Source: Diphasiastrum complanatum
Taxonomy: Eukaryota > Streptophyta > Lycopodiopsida > Lycopodiales > Lycopodiaceae
Assembly: GCA_029204225.1 (NCBI GenBank)
Contig: CM055112.1
Location: forward strand, 25,803,922 to 25,867,921
DNA length: 64,000 bases
Reading direction: 5' to 3'
The notes under the pieces are model-generated. The model was not told the origin of the DNA. It did no database searches and saw only the letters and a list, made by a program, of their open reading frames with translations. Position numbers and translations under genes: made by a program. This document shows positions 13,952 through 24,155 of this stretch, piece by piece (the stretch's first letter is position 1; each line of letters begins with the position of its first letter).

Positions 13952-15528
13952 AGAGGCCATGAGATCTTCACACTGTTGCCTATTCAAGAAGGAGATCGAG
14001 GACAGTCATCAAATCAGAATGTAGGACCCCAGACTTCAGAGCAGTAAGAAACAGAGGATCGACCCCACGAACAAGAAATGTTCGAGCAGCGACGAAACGA
14101 ACCTCGAAGGTCAACAAGACAAACAAGGCCCCCAGACCGCTATTCTGATAATTTTCAATGGAGCGAAGACACGCAATTCGAGTATTGCAACTTCACAGAA
14201 GAGCCAGCAACATACCAAGAAGCTATCCAGAGTCCAGACGGAGAATTCTGGAAACAGGCAATATCAGAAGAGAGCGAGTCGATGAGGTGAAACGAGGCAT
14301 GGACATTAGATCCACTGTCAGAAAACAAAAAATTAGTCGACTACAAATGGGTGTACAAGAAGAAGCTGAAATCAGATGGCACCACTGGCCGCTACAAAGC
14401 AAGGCTTGTCACGAAGGACTACACGCAGAGATATGGTGTCGACTATTTCGACACATATTCGCCCATGTTCAAGGTGACAAGCATAAGGCTGCTCCTTGCA
14501 TACGTCACAAGTACAATCTGGAAATTCACCAGATTGACGTGAAAGGAGAAAATTTTCATGAAGCAACCTGAAGTCTATGAAGACCCCGACAACAAACAAT
14601 ATGTCTGTCGATTGTAGAGATGCATCTACGGTCTAAAACATGCATACGAGCTTGGTACAAAAAGCTTGATGGTCTTCGTAAGTCTCTAGACTTCAATCCT
14701 ACTCAACCAGACTATAATGTCTACAACAAAAGAGTAGGAAAGGATTTTGTGATACTGACCATTTTAGTGGATGATTCGCTGATGATAAGAAATTCCTTGA
14801 TGTTGATCAAAGACACGAAGAGTCAGATTTTTGAAAACTATGAAATCACAGATCTTGGAGAAGCAACAAAATGCCTAGGGCTGGAGATCAGAAGAGATCG
14901 AACAAATGGTGAAATGCACTTGAGTCAGTCAAAATACGCCAGAAAAGTGTTGAAGCAGTACCACATGATGGACTGTGAAGAAAAAGCCACACCAAAGATA
15001 GCTGGAGCCAAGCTCACAAAACAGGATTGCCCAAAAATAGAAGAGGAAGAACAGAAGATGGCAGGTATATCCTACCAGAACTTAATCGGTAGTCTGATGT
15101 ACTTAACAATTTGTACCAGACCCGATCAAGCCTTCTCTGTCTACGCATTGAGCCAATTCTGTTCCAATCCTGGTCTAGCACATTGGAAAACGAAATCTTA
15201 CAGTATCTGAAAGGTACCCAAAATGTTGGATTAACCTACAGAGCTAGAAACGAAGAGAAAGGATTCGAGCTGCATCACTACAGTGATGCGAGCTGAGCGA
15301 GCTGCAAAGATGACAGCAAGTCCATTATTGGAGGATGTACGATAGCATGCAGAGCTACAATCAGCTGGATATGCAAAAAGAAAACCTTGATCTCAAAAGA
15401 AGAGCTCCAGGTCCAGTTCATAAAATCATAATATATGATTGCAGATCTCCTCACGAAACCGCTCGACAAGCCACTCTTTACCAAGCAAAGAGAGACAATT
15501 GGATTAAACGAACAAAATTGCAAGGTTC
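13952..15528 (+). pseudogene. pol: Copia reverse transcriptase and RNase H (outer element)
   Basis: The Copia RT signature is spread over several frames: RRSTRQTRPPDRYSDN (linker), ATYQEAIQSPDGEFWKQAI, LVDYKWVYKKKLKSDG, GVDYFDTYSPMFKVTSIRLL, RCIYGLKHA, and the active site as ILVDDSLMI (LVDD in place of YVDD). RNase H follows with IGSLMYLTICTRPD and HYSDAS, after which a TGA breaks the domain. The tail DLLTKPLDKPLFTKQRE marks the end of Copia pol. At least four stops and several shifts make it non-functional. Confidence 0.88.
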
Positions 15529-15537
15529 AAGAGGGAG
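15529..15537 (+). promoter_or_regulatory. Polypurine tract of the outer element
   Basis: AAGAGGGAG immediately before the 3' LTR start (TGTCAG), as expected for plus-strand priming. Confidence 0.85.
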
Positions 15538-16330
15538 TGTCAGAAATGGTGAACTCCTGCAACTTTGTCGCAGCACGAACAAGACACGAAAGTCGAATGA
15601 GAACGATTCGTGACAGTCAACGTGTCTTTGACTCGAAGCACGAACGATTCGCGAATCGCAAACACACCTCCAGGACCACAAACCGCAAAAGGGACGCGAA
15701 ACAAAAACTACGAAAAGAAACGAAAAGAACGAAAGCAAACGGAAGATTACGAATCAAACGAAGAAAAATCTTTCACGTTGCCAGCTGGCAGCTCAACGGG
15801 CTTCATGCCCAACTGAAACGAGTAGCAACGACGGAGACTAACTAACTAGTTAATTAGCGTTAACTAGTCATGTGATTCGACGTTTAGCTATCTTGTAAAC
15901 TCCACATAGTGGAGGTATAAACGATCCTCTCTGGATCATAACAAGAGGATGTGAATACAGAGATCTGTAAGAGATAGAGAGAGACGTAGCGAATAGAGTA
16001 AGAAAGTAAAGACACCATAGTTGTGCCTAAAAGTCTGCCAACGAGCAGAACACAGCAAAAGAGTAGAATGTCATTTCGCCAACGAGCGAGACATTGACGA
16101 ATTTACTCTGAATTGAAACTGATAATACAGTCACTCTATTTTCGTACATCTCGTCTTGTGTTGTGTATCATGATTGCTAGAATAGAATGTGTTCTGTGAT
16201 GTGTAGTCGAGTGTCTGGGATCCTGTAACAGCTTCTGCACAAAAAAAAAATTGAAGACAGAAAATTGTTCGCGATAAAGAAGACGAAGAGGATGAATACA
16301 AATCAGTCCCACACACGCGCTTCCGCGACA
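15538..16330 (+). repeat. 3' LTR of the outer Copia element
   Basis: Begins TGTCAGAAATGG and ends GCGACA. TATAAAC is at 15917-15923. Compared with the 5' LTR it lacks about 10 bp near 15655 and carries ATACAGAGAT near 15955. Confidence 0.93.
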
Positions 16331-16412
16331 TGGTATCAGAGCCAACAGGTTGTCACTACTGATATTTTATCAGTGATTCTTCCAGACAACATAATATGGC
16401 TACGACAATCCA
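16331..16412 (+). mobile_element. Second primer site, leader and gag start after the 3' LTR
   Basis: Directly after the 3' LTR the sequence TGGTATCAGAGCC and about 80 bp more match 6131-6212, through the ATGGCTACGACAATCC start of gag, then diverge abruptly. An ordinary insertion would show host DNA here. The fragment is the start of a second, otherwise missing, internal region. Confidence 0.93.
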
Positions 16413-16585
16413 TATAAAAAAGAATGCATGTTAAATCAACATGCTAACGAAATTTTGTTACCACATACATTTTGGACATGATCTTCACCTTACTCATTGA
16501 TTAGGAATACGCCTCCTGGCATACAATACAGCTGCTAGTTTATCTCGTCGTCGTACCCAAGTGTTGTAGGTTTATCCGTGCTCAC

Positions 16586-17845
16586 TCAAACTGTTCTATC
16601 CTCATCTGAATACGCACTTTCGAAGGAACCATCTCCATGGCAATTACTATCCCTCAAGTGCTCCTCATCATGGTGTCCTAATAAGACCTCTTCGTTGGTG
16701 GTTCGCATTCTTTGGACTTCAGACAATGCTTCAGAGCATAAGTTTACGGCCTCCCTCTCTTGAACATTGCCATGATTCATAGACATATTGATCATCCTCA
16801 ACTCAACCTCAACCTCAACTACCCACGTCTCATCAAAGCTATCTTTGTGTATAATACATAGATTGTGCAGTACGATGCAAGTCGCAACCATCTCCGGAAC
16901 CTATTGTAGCTTCAGGTCATTTCGCGTAGCAAAATTCTCCACCTTGACTTTAACATACCAAATGCTCGCTCAACTGCCATTCTAGTGCTTGATTGTGTAT
17001 AATTAATGGTACTCAACCCTAGACAAACTGTCCTTAGGACCTTTGAATGGAATTAGCATCCAATTCCTTGGGGGGTAAGCTGCATCCCTAACTAAGCAGT
17101 AGTTTCCTAGTATCCCATTCAAACACTTTGACCAATTTTTGATTGCTTGAATAAAGACCAATCGTGCATGCTGCTTGCCCAACCAACATCATAATCCCAT
17201 ACTAGACAACGGGCATTTACTACAAGTTGCAACAAAATTGAATGGAACCCCTTTTTGTTGTAATAGTCTTGTGGATTTTGTGTCGGACCAATTATGGGGA
17301 TATGACTCCCATCAATTGCACCCACAACAAAAGGAATACCCTTGATGGCTTCAAACGCTGATGCATATTGACTCATGCGCAACAAATGCATGGAGCACTT
17401 CATAGTGTGGCAAAAATCCAATACGATTTCATGGCAAGTTGATAGGCCAACACCAAAAACATCAAAAATCATTTGCAACGTGTTACCTGTGGCCAGCCTT
17501 GACAATGCTATGCAAACTCTATTTTCCAAAGGAATACACTTTCTGGTGGATCTATCTTGCTTGTACATGTTGTATGCGACTCATGAACAAATGAACCTAA
17601 ATGTGGCTCGTGACACCCTCATCCTTTGCTTAAACATCTTATCAGTGTATGACCCTAGAAGATGGGAAGCTCAACAAAGCCACGGATGCGTTCGTGCATC
17701 CAATTAGCTCTTTTAGAGCATTTTCGACTAGGCATTGAGCAAAATAATGGCCAACCATTCTTACATTGGAGCAGGCCTCTTCCACAATTAAGAAAACCCA
17801 ACATAACAACAAATATTGCATTCGTCTTCGCTTGGCAGCGTCCAT
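16586..17845 (-). pseudogene. PIF/Harbinger transposase (DDE_4 type), decayed
   Basis: The minus strand reads as a HARBI1-like nuclease. MDAAKRRRMQYLL starts at 17845; MRVSRATFRFICS, a DNA-binding/helical region, follows at about 17620-17580. The catalytic domain shows GAIDGSHIPI (first Asp, about 17312), YYNKKGFHSILLQ, SSMHDWSLF (second Asp) and VERAFGMLKSRW (Glu, about 16960). The C-terminal helix VATCIVLHNLCI is at about 16890-16850. Several frame changes and a stop (FICS then stop) separate these blocks, so it is a dead copy unless introns remove them. The family performs cut-and-paste transposition with a Myb-like partner; no partner gene or terminal repeats were found. Confidence 0.85.
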
Positions 17846-17971
17846 TGTTTTGGAGCTATATGAAACAACACATATCGTTTAGGACATTGAATAAGTAGTG
17901 ATTTGTGTGAAAACACAAATTGCAATATAGTAGGATGGAAGCATAGCCAATGTCATAGCAATAAATGTAGT

Positions 17972-17973
<2 letters not shown>

Positions 17974-18015
<42 letters not shown>
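17974..18015. repeat. (CT)n microsatellite
   Basis: About 42 bp of CT repeats, immediately beyond the 5' end of the Harbinger remnant. Confidence 0.97.
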
Positions 18016-18016
<1 letters not shown>

Positions 18017-18235
18017 ATCTCTACCTTTTTTCGTAACAATTGAACAAAACACTCGAAAATCACTTACTCCACAACATGCTTGCACATTATTCTTCACCTA
18101 ATTTATGATTTAGATTTTAAGTGTCAATCATTTCTTGTAAATTATGGAGCACCAAGCATCGTACATAAAACCAATAAACTAATGCACCATTAAAAAACCT
18201 TGCACAAGAGGATACAATATTATCGTCTTCACAAC

Positions 18236-18240
<5 letters not shown>

Positions 18241-18283
<43 letters not shown>
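18241..18283. repeat. (CT)n microsatellite
   Basis: 43 bp of pure CT repeats. Confidence 0.97.
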
Positions 18284-18286
<3 letters not shown>

Positions 18287-18701
18287 GGAGACTGTCTACA
18301 TAGATTTTACAAGACCCACTTTTGGCAATTTGCAAGTTTTCATTCGACAGTTCTCTTTATATTGCCCTTGAAGATTTTGCAAGGGCGTAGTTGACCTAAA
18401 TCGGCTAAGATGAAGCCAATACCATTTGTGTGAATTAACAGTTTTGAGTTATCATCATAAGCAGTGTTTCCATCTTCATCCCAAACAAAGACAATACAAC
18501 AAACACTTAAAATTCAAAAGCAAATTTGTTACCTGAAGCATGCATATCGACGGGGGTATTATGGTTAGCTGTAAAAAGAGAGACCTGAATGTTCATCCAG
18601 TTTTCCTATTAATCAAAATAGTGTAAATATTGGGAAAACGCACCGGCATGAAAAGATGTCAACTTTGGCCTACAAACAGATCATGCACATAGATCCCAAA
18701 C

Positions 18702-19410
18702 GCAGAAGAAGACTAGACTGTAAAGAAGGAAGCGCTGGGGGCAAGGCGCTGGTGGTATTCCATCACATGGCTATGAGGCTGAGCAGGGATGAGAATGGCA
18801 GAACAGAGATCAACAGCAATGGACTTCGAGACACAACCCAATTCTATGACCCTCGTGGAGTCCGTTGGAATGCTAGTAACAAGGAGGGAGCTTGCGTAGG
18901 CCTGTTGAAGCACATTCCATGAAATTGCATCCAATCCAACGGAAGACAATGCTGTATTAGCAAGTTGTGGTAAATCAATTTGTAAAAAATGCCACAACTG
19001 CCTCATGCTGCAGCTTCTCCTTGTGGATGAGGCCATCACCCTGATGCGGCCATCAATGAGCTGCGATCAGCTTTCTAGATGCGGTCAACTGGTTCCCAGC
19101 CCAAGTTGCGTTGATATAGAACAAAGGATTATTTGGGAATAGAATGAAAGACAAATCCTTACCTCTTCCTCCTGTTGCGGCTGCTGTAGATGACGATTTG
19201 CTTGGCCAAAACCGCTGCTGGAAATGATGATTCAGCTGTCCCAATACGATGGAGAGCACCACTCAGCAACGCTGGAGCAGAGAGAGTAGAGAGATAAAGA
19301 TTTTGGAAGTGGTGGGAGCGCGAAGAAGGCTCTCCGTTGGTTCGTTGAAGAAAAGCGCTGGGGCCTCCTCTTTTGGGCGTCTCATACTTCCCTGGTATCT
19401 CCCAGGGCCT
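18702..19410 (-). repeat. Dispersed repeat, copy 1 (about 700 bp)
   Basis: Matches 63025-63800 over its whole length in the same orientation, roughly 90% identical by eye, with indels. The minus strand has partly conserved open stretches (LDAISWNVLQQAYASSLLVTS and IVLGQLNHHFQQRFWP in pieces), but no known domain. This copy lacks about 36 bp near 19321 that copy 2 has. It may be a transposon or a duplicated gene fragment; I cannot tell which. Confidence 0.75.
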
Positions 19411-19416
19411 GAGATA

Positions 19417-19453
19417 CCCCAGGGTGGCAGCCACATCAACTGCCACCTGGGGG
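19417..19453. repeat. Hairpin-forming inverted repeat
   Basis: CCCCAGGGTGGCAG and CTGCCACCTGGGG face each other across 9 bp, with a one-base gap. A smaller pair, GGTATCT/AGATACC, lies just upstream. Confidence 0.75.
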
Positions 19454-19547
19454 CAACTGAGGATCCATGTCTCAGGTCCTTTATAATCTCTCAACCAATC
19501 ATAATGCTAGTATAGAGTTGGGAGGACTTGGCCCCCTCCCATGTGAA

Positions 19548-20200
19548 ACCACCCTAAGAGTCCTATTTGTCTTCTCCCCTTTCCCCCATGACTGTTTTAA
19601 TTCCCCTCGACGACTGTTTAATTCCACTCCCCTGGCCCGTTTGCCATCCCCCTCCTCGCATTTGCCAAAGCCACACCCCTTTTGCCAGTTGTCGGTGGGA
19701 GTGGTGCTGACGCGCGCTGCCATCCCCCCTCTTTTGCCAACTGGCTGGGCCCCCTTTACCGGTCTGCGTCCGTTATAGTCAAGCCAGCACGAGTGGCGCC
19801 GGTCCTCCCCCCAGCCATTTGCAGCCACCGGGGTCACCCCCCGAGACCGGCGCGAGTGGCGCCACTCGCGCCGTTTGCCCCCACCCCCGCCCGTCTGTTT
19901 TGCCCACCCCTCACAACCCCCACCCCCAGGACCGCTGGGGCTTACGAGCATTGCCCGCACGTGGGAGGGGTTTGGCCCCAGTGCTCCCCCGCAGCTAACG
20001 TGTGTTAGCCGCGCAGCTCTCGTCAAAAATCAACGGGCGCCTGATATTGCGGGTCGGCACCAGGGCGGGTCCCGGGCAGGCATTGGGGTGGAGCCAGGCA
20101 GGCGGGCGCAGGGCAACGTGAGAGCGCCGGTGCCGAGCAGGTGGCGCTGGGCACCGGGGCAAGTGGCGTTGGGCAGCGTGCGATGGGTCAGGGCAGCCTC
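19548..20200. other. GC-rich, CpG-rich island
   Basis: About 650 bp with much higher G+C than the surroundings. Pyrimidine-rich on the left (long C runs), purine-rich on the right. Its long frames on both strands (for example 175 codons minus, 128 plus) are expected from GC-rich DNA with few stops and show no domain. It ends with CACACACACACAC near 20200. Confidence 0.7.
19848..19873. repeat. 26-bp perfect palindrome
   Basis: CGGCGCGAGTGGC is followed without a gap by its exact reverse complement. A partial copy (CACGAGTGGCGCCGG) lies at about 19788. Confidence 0.95.
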
Positions 20201-20489
20201 ACACACACACACACGCATGGTTGTGGGGAGTTTCTGTATATATTCCCTCCCCATAATCTGATAGGATTGCTTATGGGACAAACATTGGCTGCCTGGACAT
20301 GTGGCATCTGGGCAATCAGTTTAAAACAAAAAAACTTGTTAGGAGGGCACCAGGGCCAAAGGGCCACGGTGCTCGCAATATGTGAGGCCCCCGGACCCCG
20401 CCCCCGTAATGGATTCTTTGTGCTGATTACGCCCACTTTTTGGGCTTTTTAAAAAGCATAAAATGTCACTGAATTTTTTTAAAAAAAAT

Positions 20490-20757
20490 TCAAAATTTTG
20501 AAGCCCATTCCAGTCCGCGTAAACTATGTGTCAGTCCGTGTCAGACTGCACGCATCAGACTGCCACGTGGCAATTTTTCATTGATCCAAAAAATCCCAAA
20601 CCGCAGATTATGCTTTGTAAATGGCATGTGAAAAAGTCAAAGACTCCATTACGCAATGGAATGAGCCGGGCACAGGCCATTCTGCCCGATAAAGATTTTC
20701 AAAAAAATTTAGGGCACAGGCCATACTGCCCGGCTCCTTCCATCATAATACGTTATG
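20490..20757. mobile_element. G-box foldback element, copy A (shortened)
   Basis: Contains GACTGCCACGTGGCAA (about 20556), ATTATGCTT, then the arm CGCAATGGAATGAGCCGGGC..GGCCATTCTGCCC in pieces, and an opposing arm ending TGCCCGGCTCCTTCCAT. The centre present in the other copies is missing. Related to 22970-23250 and, inverted, to 30062-30335. No coding capacity; a MITE-like non-autonomous DNA element is the likely class. Confidence 0.75.
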
Positions 20758-20844
20758 CCCAGCCCCGCCCGTCCGGTTTACGCGATCGCGACTGTTCGCG
20801 AGTGTTCCCCATCCCCCGGACCCTCGCGACTGTTCCACCCCGGA

Positions 20845-20845
<1 letters not shown>

Positions 20846-20897
<52 letters not shown>
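20846..20897. repeat. (GC)n then (GA)n compound microsatellite
   Basis: Alternating CG to 20860 passes directly into GA repeats to 20897. Confidence 0.95.
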
Positions 20898-20901
<4 letters not shown>

Positions 20902-21430
20902 ACAGCTGCGTTTATACAGAGAGCTGCGTTTTACAGTACGGCGTTTTACATCGGCGTTTTACGTCGTAGTGCAGAATTCTCGGCTGCAGATTTTTGTATG
21001 TACATCCATCCTGCTGCATTCTCGGGGATGGGATATATCTGCTTGACACATCAAATATTTGTAGAAATTGATGCATGCTATTATTCGGTGCAGTTACAAT
21101 TATCCCTGTAGCTCATACATTACAAGCTAATTTCTCATAATTATTAATGTTTTATTGCTTGAATACTTTGTTGCAGAGCTTCTTCTCTGTGGTTGGTACT
21201 AACAGGGCCGGCACCTTGCAAACTTGTGCCTGCAAAAATCTGCTTGGCATTCTGGATCCTTGTTAACCTCCCATCTGGCTCGCTCCATTCTCTGGACAAG
21301 ACATTGAACTTATTCGGCCAGAGGTGAGCTGTCTTTCTAGTCAGTACATACTTTAGAGATGAAGAGCAACCCCATGTATGAATCCAGAGTCAACATGCTC
21401 CCTCGAGATATTCTTCCTTGTGTCCCTCCA
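20898..21430. other. No gene recognised
   Basis: Short diverged repeats of TTTTACAG/GCGTTTTAC at 20898-20965, then unremarkable sequence. No supported coding frame. Confidence 0.5.
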
Positions 21431-21596
21431 CATAAGCATTCTTTTATTGAACCATTGTCCTGCTCAAGTGCTGTTTCGCAGCATAGAACCTCAGCGCAGG
21501 CTGGCCGCAGACACATAAGCATTCTTTTATTGAACCATTGTCCTCCTCAAGTGCTGTTTCGCAGCATAGAACCTCAGCGCAGGCTGGCCGCAGACA
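21431..21596. repeat. 83-bp tandem duplication, two copies
   Basis: The unit starting CATAAGCATTCTTTTATTGA occurs at 21431 and 21514 and is almost identical, so the duplication is recent. Confidence 0.93.
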
Positions 21597-22029
21597 GAGG
21601 TCTGATATCAGGGCATACCCACGCATTTTCTGGTGGCTAGATCAGAACTCTGATCAGTCCTCTCCCTTTTCTTGATTTTATTGTTAGAGCAGAGTTTGGA
21701 ACATTGGCATAAGTAGGCTTCGATTGCTGTCTAGAAGGATTCCCAGCTAAAGCTGTTGGTGATGCCACTCCTGACCTATTCTAACAGCATTATTCTGCTC
21801 TTGATGCATCAGATCAACAAGCTTATCCACACCGACCAAGTTGAATAAAATCTCCGTCTTTGTCACTAATAGCTAAAACATCCCCTGTTGTAATACTGGG
21901 AGCTTGCTTGACAATGAGCAGTTCGGACTCTTTGGCCTTACCAGAATGTTCTCGCTTGCTGGGTTCAGGATTCTGATCGGACCTCTCCTCGTCGAGACAG
22001 AGAGGAAGGCTCTACAATTGTATCCTACA
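21597..22029. other. No gene recognised
   Basis: Mixed sequence without a supported gene. An open stretch at 21904-22092 ends inside the following tandem duplication and shows no domain. Confidence 0.5.
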
Positions 22030-22483
22030 ATTCTCTCAACACCAATTAACTCTCAAACCACTCAAGAACCCTTTGTTACTATGAGCTTGTGAGGAGTTAT
22101 ATTGGACACATGGCATCATCCCGTTGGCTAGGCAGGTTATGAGTCATAGTAGAGATCTTAACACTTTTTTAATCTGCACCGTTGGATCACAACTACTATG
22201 TCTGGTATTCGTGATCCAACGGTGGGCTACTGTTGTAGCCACCCTCGCCGCTGGATTCTCTCAACACCAATTAACTCTCAAACCACTCAAGAACCCTTTG
22301 TTACTATGACATAGCACTTGTGAGGAGTTATATTGGACACATGGCATCATCCCGTTGGCTAGGCAGGTTATGAGTCATAGTAGAGATCTTAACACTTTTT
22401 TAATCTGCACCGTTGGATCACAACTACTATGTCTGGTATTCGTGATCCAACGGTGGGCTACTGTTGTAGCCACCCTCGCCGCT
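22030..22483. repeat. Tandem duplication of about 225 bp with internal hairpin
   Basis: ATTCTCTCAACACCAATTAA starts units at 22030 and 22255. The copies are nearly identical apart from an 8-bp insertion (ACATAGCA) in the second. Each unit has perfect 13-bp inverted arms ACCGTTGGATCAC/GTGATCCAACGGT. A third, inverted, partial copy of the GGTATTCGTGAT..GTGGGCTAC block lies at about 22508-22541. Confidence 0.93.
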
Positions 22484-22561
22484 CCAGCGGCTCGGAGTGC
22501 TACAGCCGGTAGCCCACCTCTGCATCACGAATACCTAGTCCATAAGCATTCCATGTACAGT

Positions 22562-22637
22562 GGCTCTGTGCTAGCCTTTAAGTATTACTTGTGAATCTTG
22601 GCTCTGTGCTAGCCTTTAAGTATTGCTTGTGAATGTA
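22562..22637. repeat. 38-bp tandem duplication
   Basis: GGCTCTGTGCTAGCCTTTAA begins at 22562 and at 22600. The copies differ at very few bases. Confidence 0.93.
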
Positions 22638-22969
22638 CGTGCACATGAAACCAAATTGTAGTGTGAGCCAACCCTTAACCGAAGAATAGTGCCTGATGTA
22701 ACTTTATGCGATGACCCACATTGATTTGTGAAATGCCAGTTGAAGTTCCTAGAAGGTTGTTGGTGGTTTGTGTGAGCATTAAACTCATGATGGAGGGCAT
22801 TTTGTGGAGGGCATTTGGCCAACTTGTTTGGTTTCCAGACTCATTCAATCCAAAACTGTTGGAACACATTTTTCATATACGTAATGGATACCTGTTGCAT
22901 ATTATGCCCATTTTCAAATAAATTAAAAACCAAAAAATGCATGCGTATTTTTCAAAGGCAAATTCTGCT

Positions 22970-23250
22970 GTTTTCTGGCTGTCTGTGTCCGTCCGTACGG
23001 ATTCCGTACAGCTACCACGTGGCACATTTGTGTTGGTCAGTCAAACCTACCTATTATGCTTCGTAATGTGCTTCTGAAAAAATTTCAGGTATCCATTACA
23101 CAATGGAAGGAGCTAGGCAAAGGCCATTCTGCCCGGTTCGGCTTTCCAAAAAAATTTAGGCTCGGCCCCTCCAGACCTCACCCAAATTTTTTTGGAAATC
23201 CTTACCGGGCAGATTGGCTTCTGCCCGGCTCCTTCCATAATACGTAAAAA
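22970..23250. mobile_element. G-box foldback element, copy B
   Basis: The best preserved copy. CTACCACGTGGCAC (about 23009) lies outside a long foldback. The left arm ATGGAAGGAGC..GGCCATTCTGCCCGG (from 23102) and the right arm CCGGGCAGATTGGC..GCCCGGCTCCTTCCAT (to about 23240) are reverse complements. They surround an AAAATTTAGGCTCGGCCCCT loop region. No ORF. Target duplications were not identified. Confidence 0.82.
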
Positions 23251-23703
23251 CCTGCAGAAACCTGCAGATTTCTTTGCAGTGTATTTTGGAAATTCCCTTA
23301 AATGGCATAATTTTGCATTGGAAATTACCATTAAAAAATTATAACAACAATATACCTTACACATTTGTAAGATGCTATTACTATTTCTAGAACTGAATGA
23401 AGCACCTTACAAAAATGTAAGATTCACTTTCTATTTCTAGAAAGTCGCACAAATCCGAACCTACTATTTCTGGGAAGTCAAGTTTCTAAAAATTAAAAAA
23501 AAAATTAAAAAAATCTGCACGGTATTTTACGATGGGTAAGGCCCACGAGCGGGGGCCTTCCGCGGGGCCGCCACGGCTGGGAGGGACCTGAGGGTGGCAT
23601 ATGGGACCTTATTCTATACTTTATTCACTTAACCACTTATGTATAAGGTGACATATGGGGATGTTATTTTGGATCGACATCTTCAGATGAGGCTAGTGTT
23701 CCA

Positions 23704-23705
<2 letters not shown>
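23251..23705. other. No gene recognised
   Basis: AT-rich, with two TTACA..TGTAAGAT motifs near 23350-23415 and a short GC-rich patch at 23540-23600. No supported gene. Confidence 0.5.
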
Positions 23706-23743
<38 letters not shown>

Positions 23744-23750
23744 ATATATA
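23706..23750. repeat. (TA)n microsatellite
   Basis: About 45 bp of TA repeats with one TC interruption. Confidence 0.97.
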
Positions 23751-23951
23751 AAGCTAAGTTGCAAGCATCCAGTATGCAAAACAATAACACAATGCAATAC
23801 TTTATGTAAGGGGACAAAAAGGTAATTGAGTAAATAACCAATCATTTGATGTGCCCACTATAGCAAAAAGCAACATGCAAAAACTTGATCATTCACACTC
23901 TAAGCAAACATCAAAAGCATGTGTGGGACACACCTTCCATTTCCATTATAT

Positions 23952-24155
23952 ATGACCAACGGGGTTGGCTGAGTTGGTTTGCTTGACATCCAAAGTTTCT
24001 TTGGTCTCTAGTTCGAGCCTCCCCTTGGAAACCAAGAAGCACTTCCATTATATTCGACCAATGGGGTTGGCTCAGTTGGTTAGCTTGACATCCAAAGTTT
24101 CTTTGGTCTCAATTTCGAGCCTCCCCTTGGAAACCAAGAAGCATTTCCATTATAT
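23952..24155 (+). mobile_element. Two tandem tRNA-derived SINEs
   Basis: Units from 23961 and 24063 (period 102 bp) each have a pol III A box (TGGCTCAGTTGGTTAG in the second), an anticodon-like hairpin (CCAAAGTTTCTTTGG) and a B box (GTTCGAGCCTCCCC, mutated to TTTCGAGCC in the second). The body is only about 85 bp, hardly longer than a tRNA. TTCCATTATAT occurs before, between and after the units (23941, 24043, 24145), as if one target site had been copied with the unit. A third copy is at 40176. Confidence 0.85.

Larger units (their letters stand above)
5335..16330 (+). mobile_element. Old Ty1/Copia retrotransposon, split by a nested element
   Basis: Two LTRs of about 795 bp flank a gag-PR-IN-RT-RH series on the plus strand, the Copia order (integrase before reverse transcriptase). 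The primer-binding site TGGTATCAGAGC follows the left LTR and a purine tract (AAGAGGGAG) precedes the right LTR. Coding is ruined by stops and frameshifts. A 5.57-kb minus-strand element (7568-13138) interrupts it within the GAG-pre-integrase region; removing the insert restores a continuous reading STKDIVTGLKISRP. The LTRs differ at roughly 5% of positions by eye, many as C/T or G/A changes. No target duplication is seen: CATTA precedes the left LTR, but the right LTR runs into a second primer site. Confidence 0.93.

Noticed and set aside
19499-20026. 175-codon minus frame and plus frames in the GC-rich block
   Set aside because: GC-rich DNA has few stops; frames overlap on both strands, with no domain and no splice or start context.
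23961-24042. A tRNA gene, suggested by A and B boxes
   Set aside because: The acceptor stem pairs poorly, the anticodon arm is odd, and the unit is repeated with target duplications, so it is a SINE.
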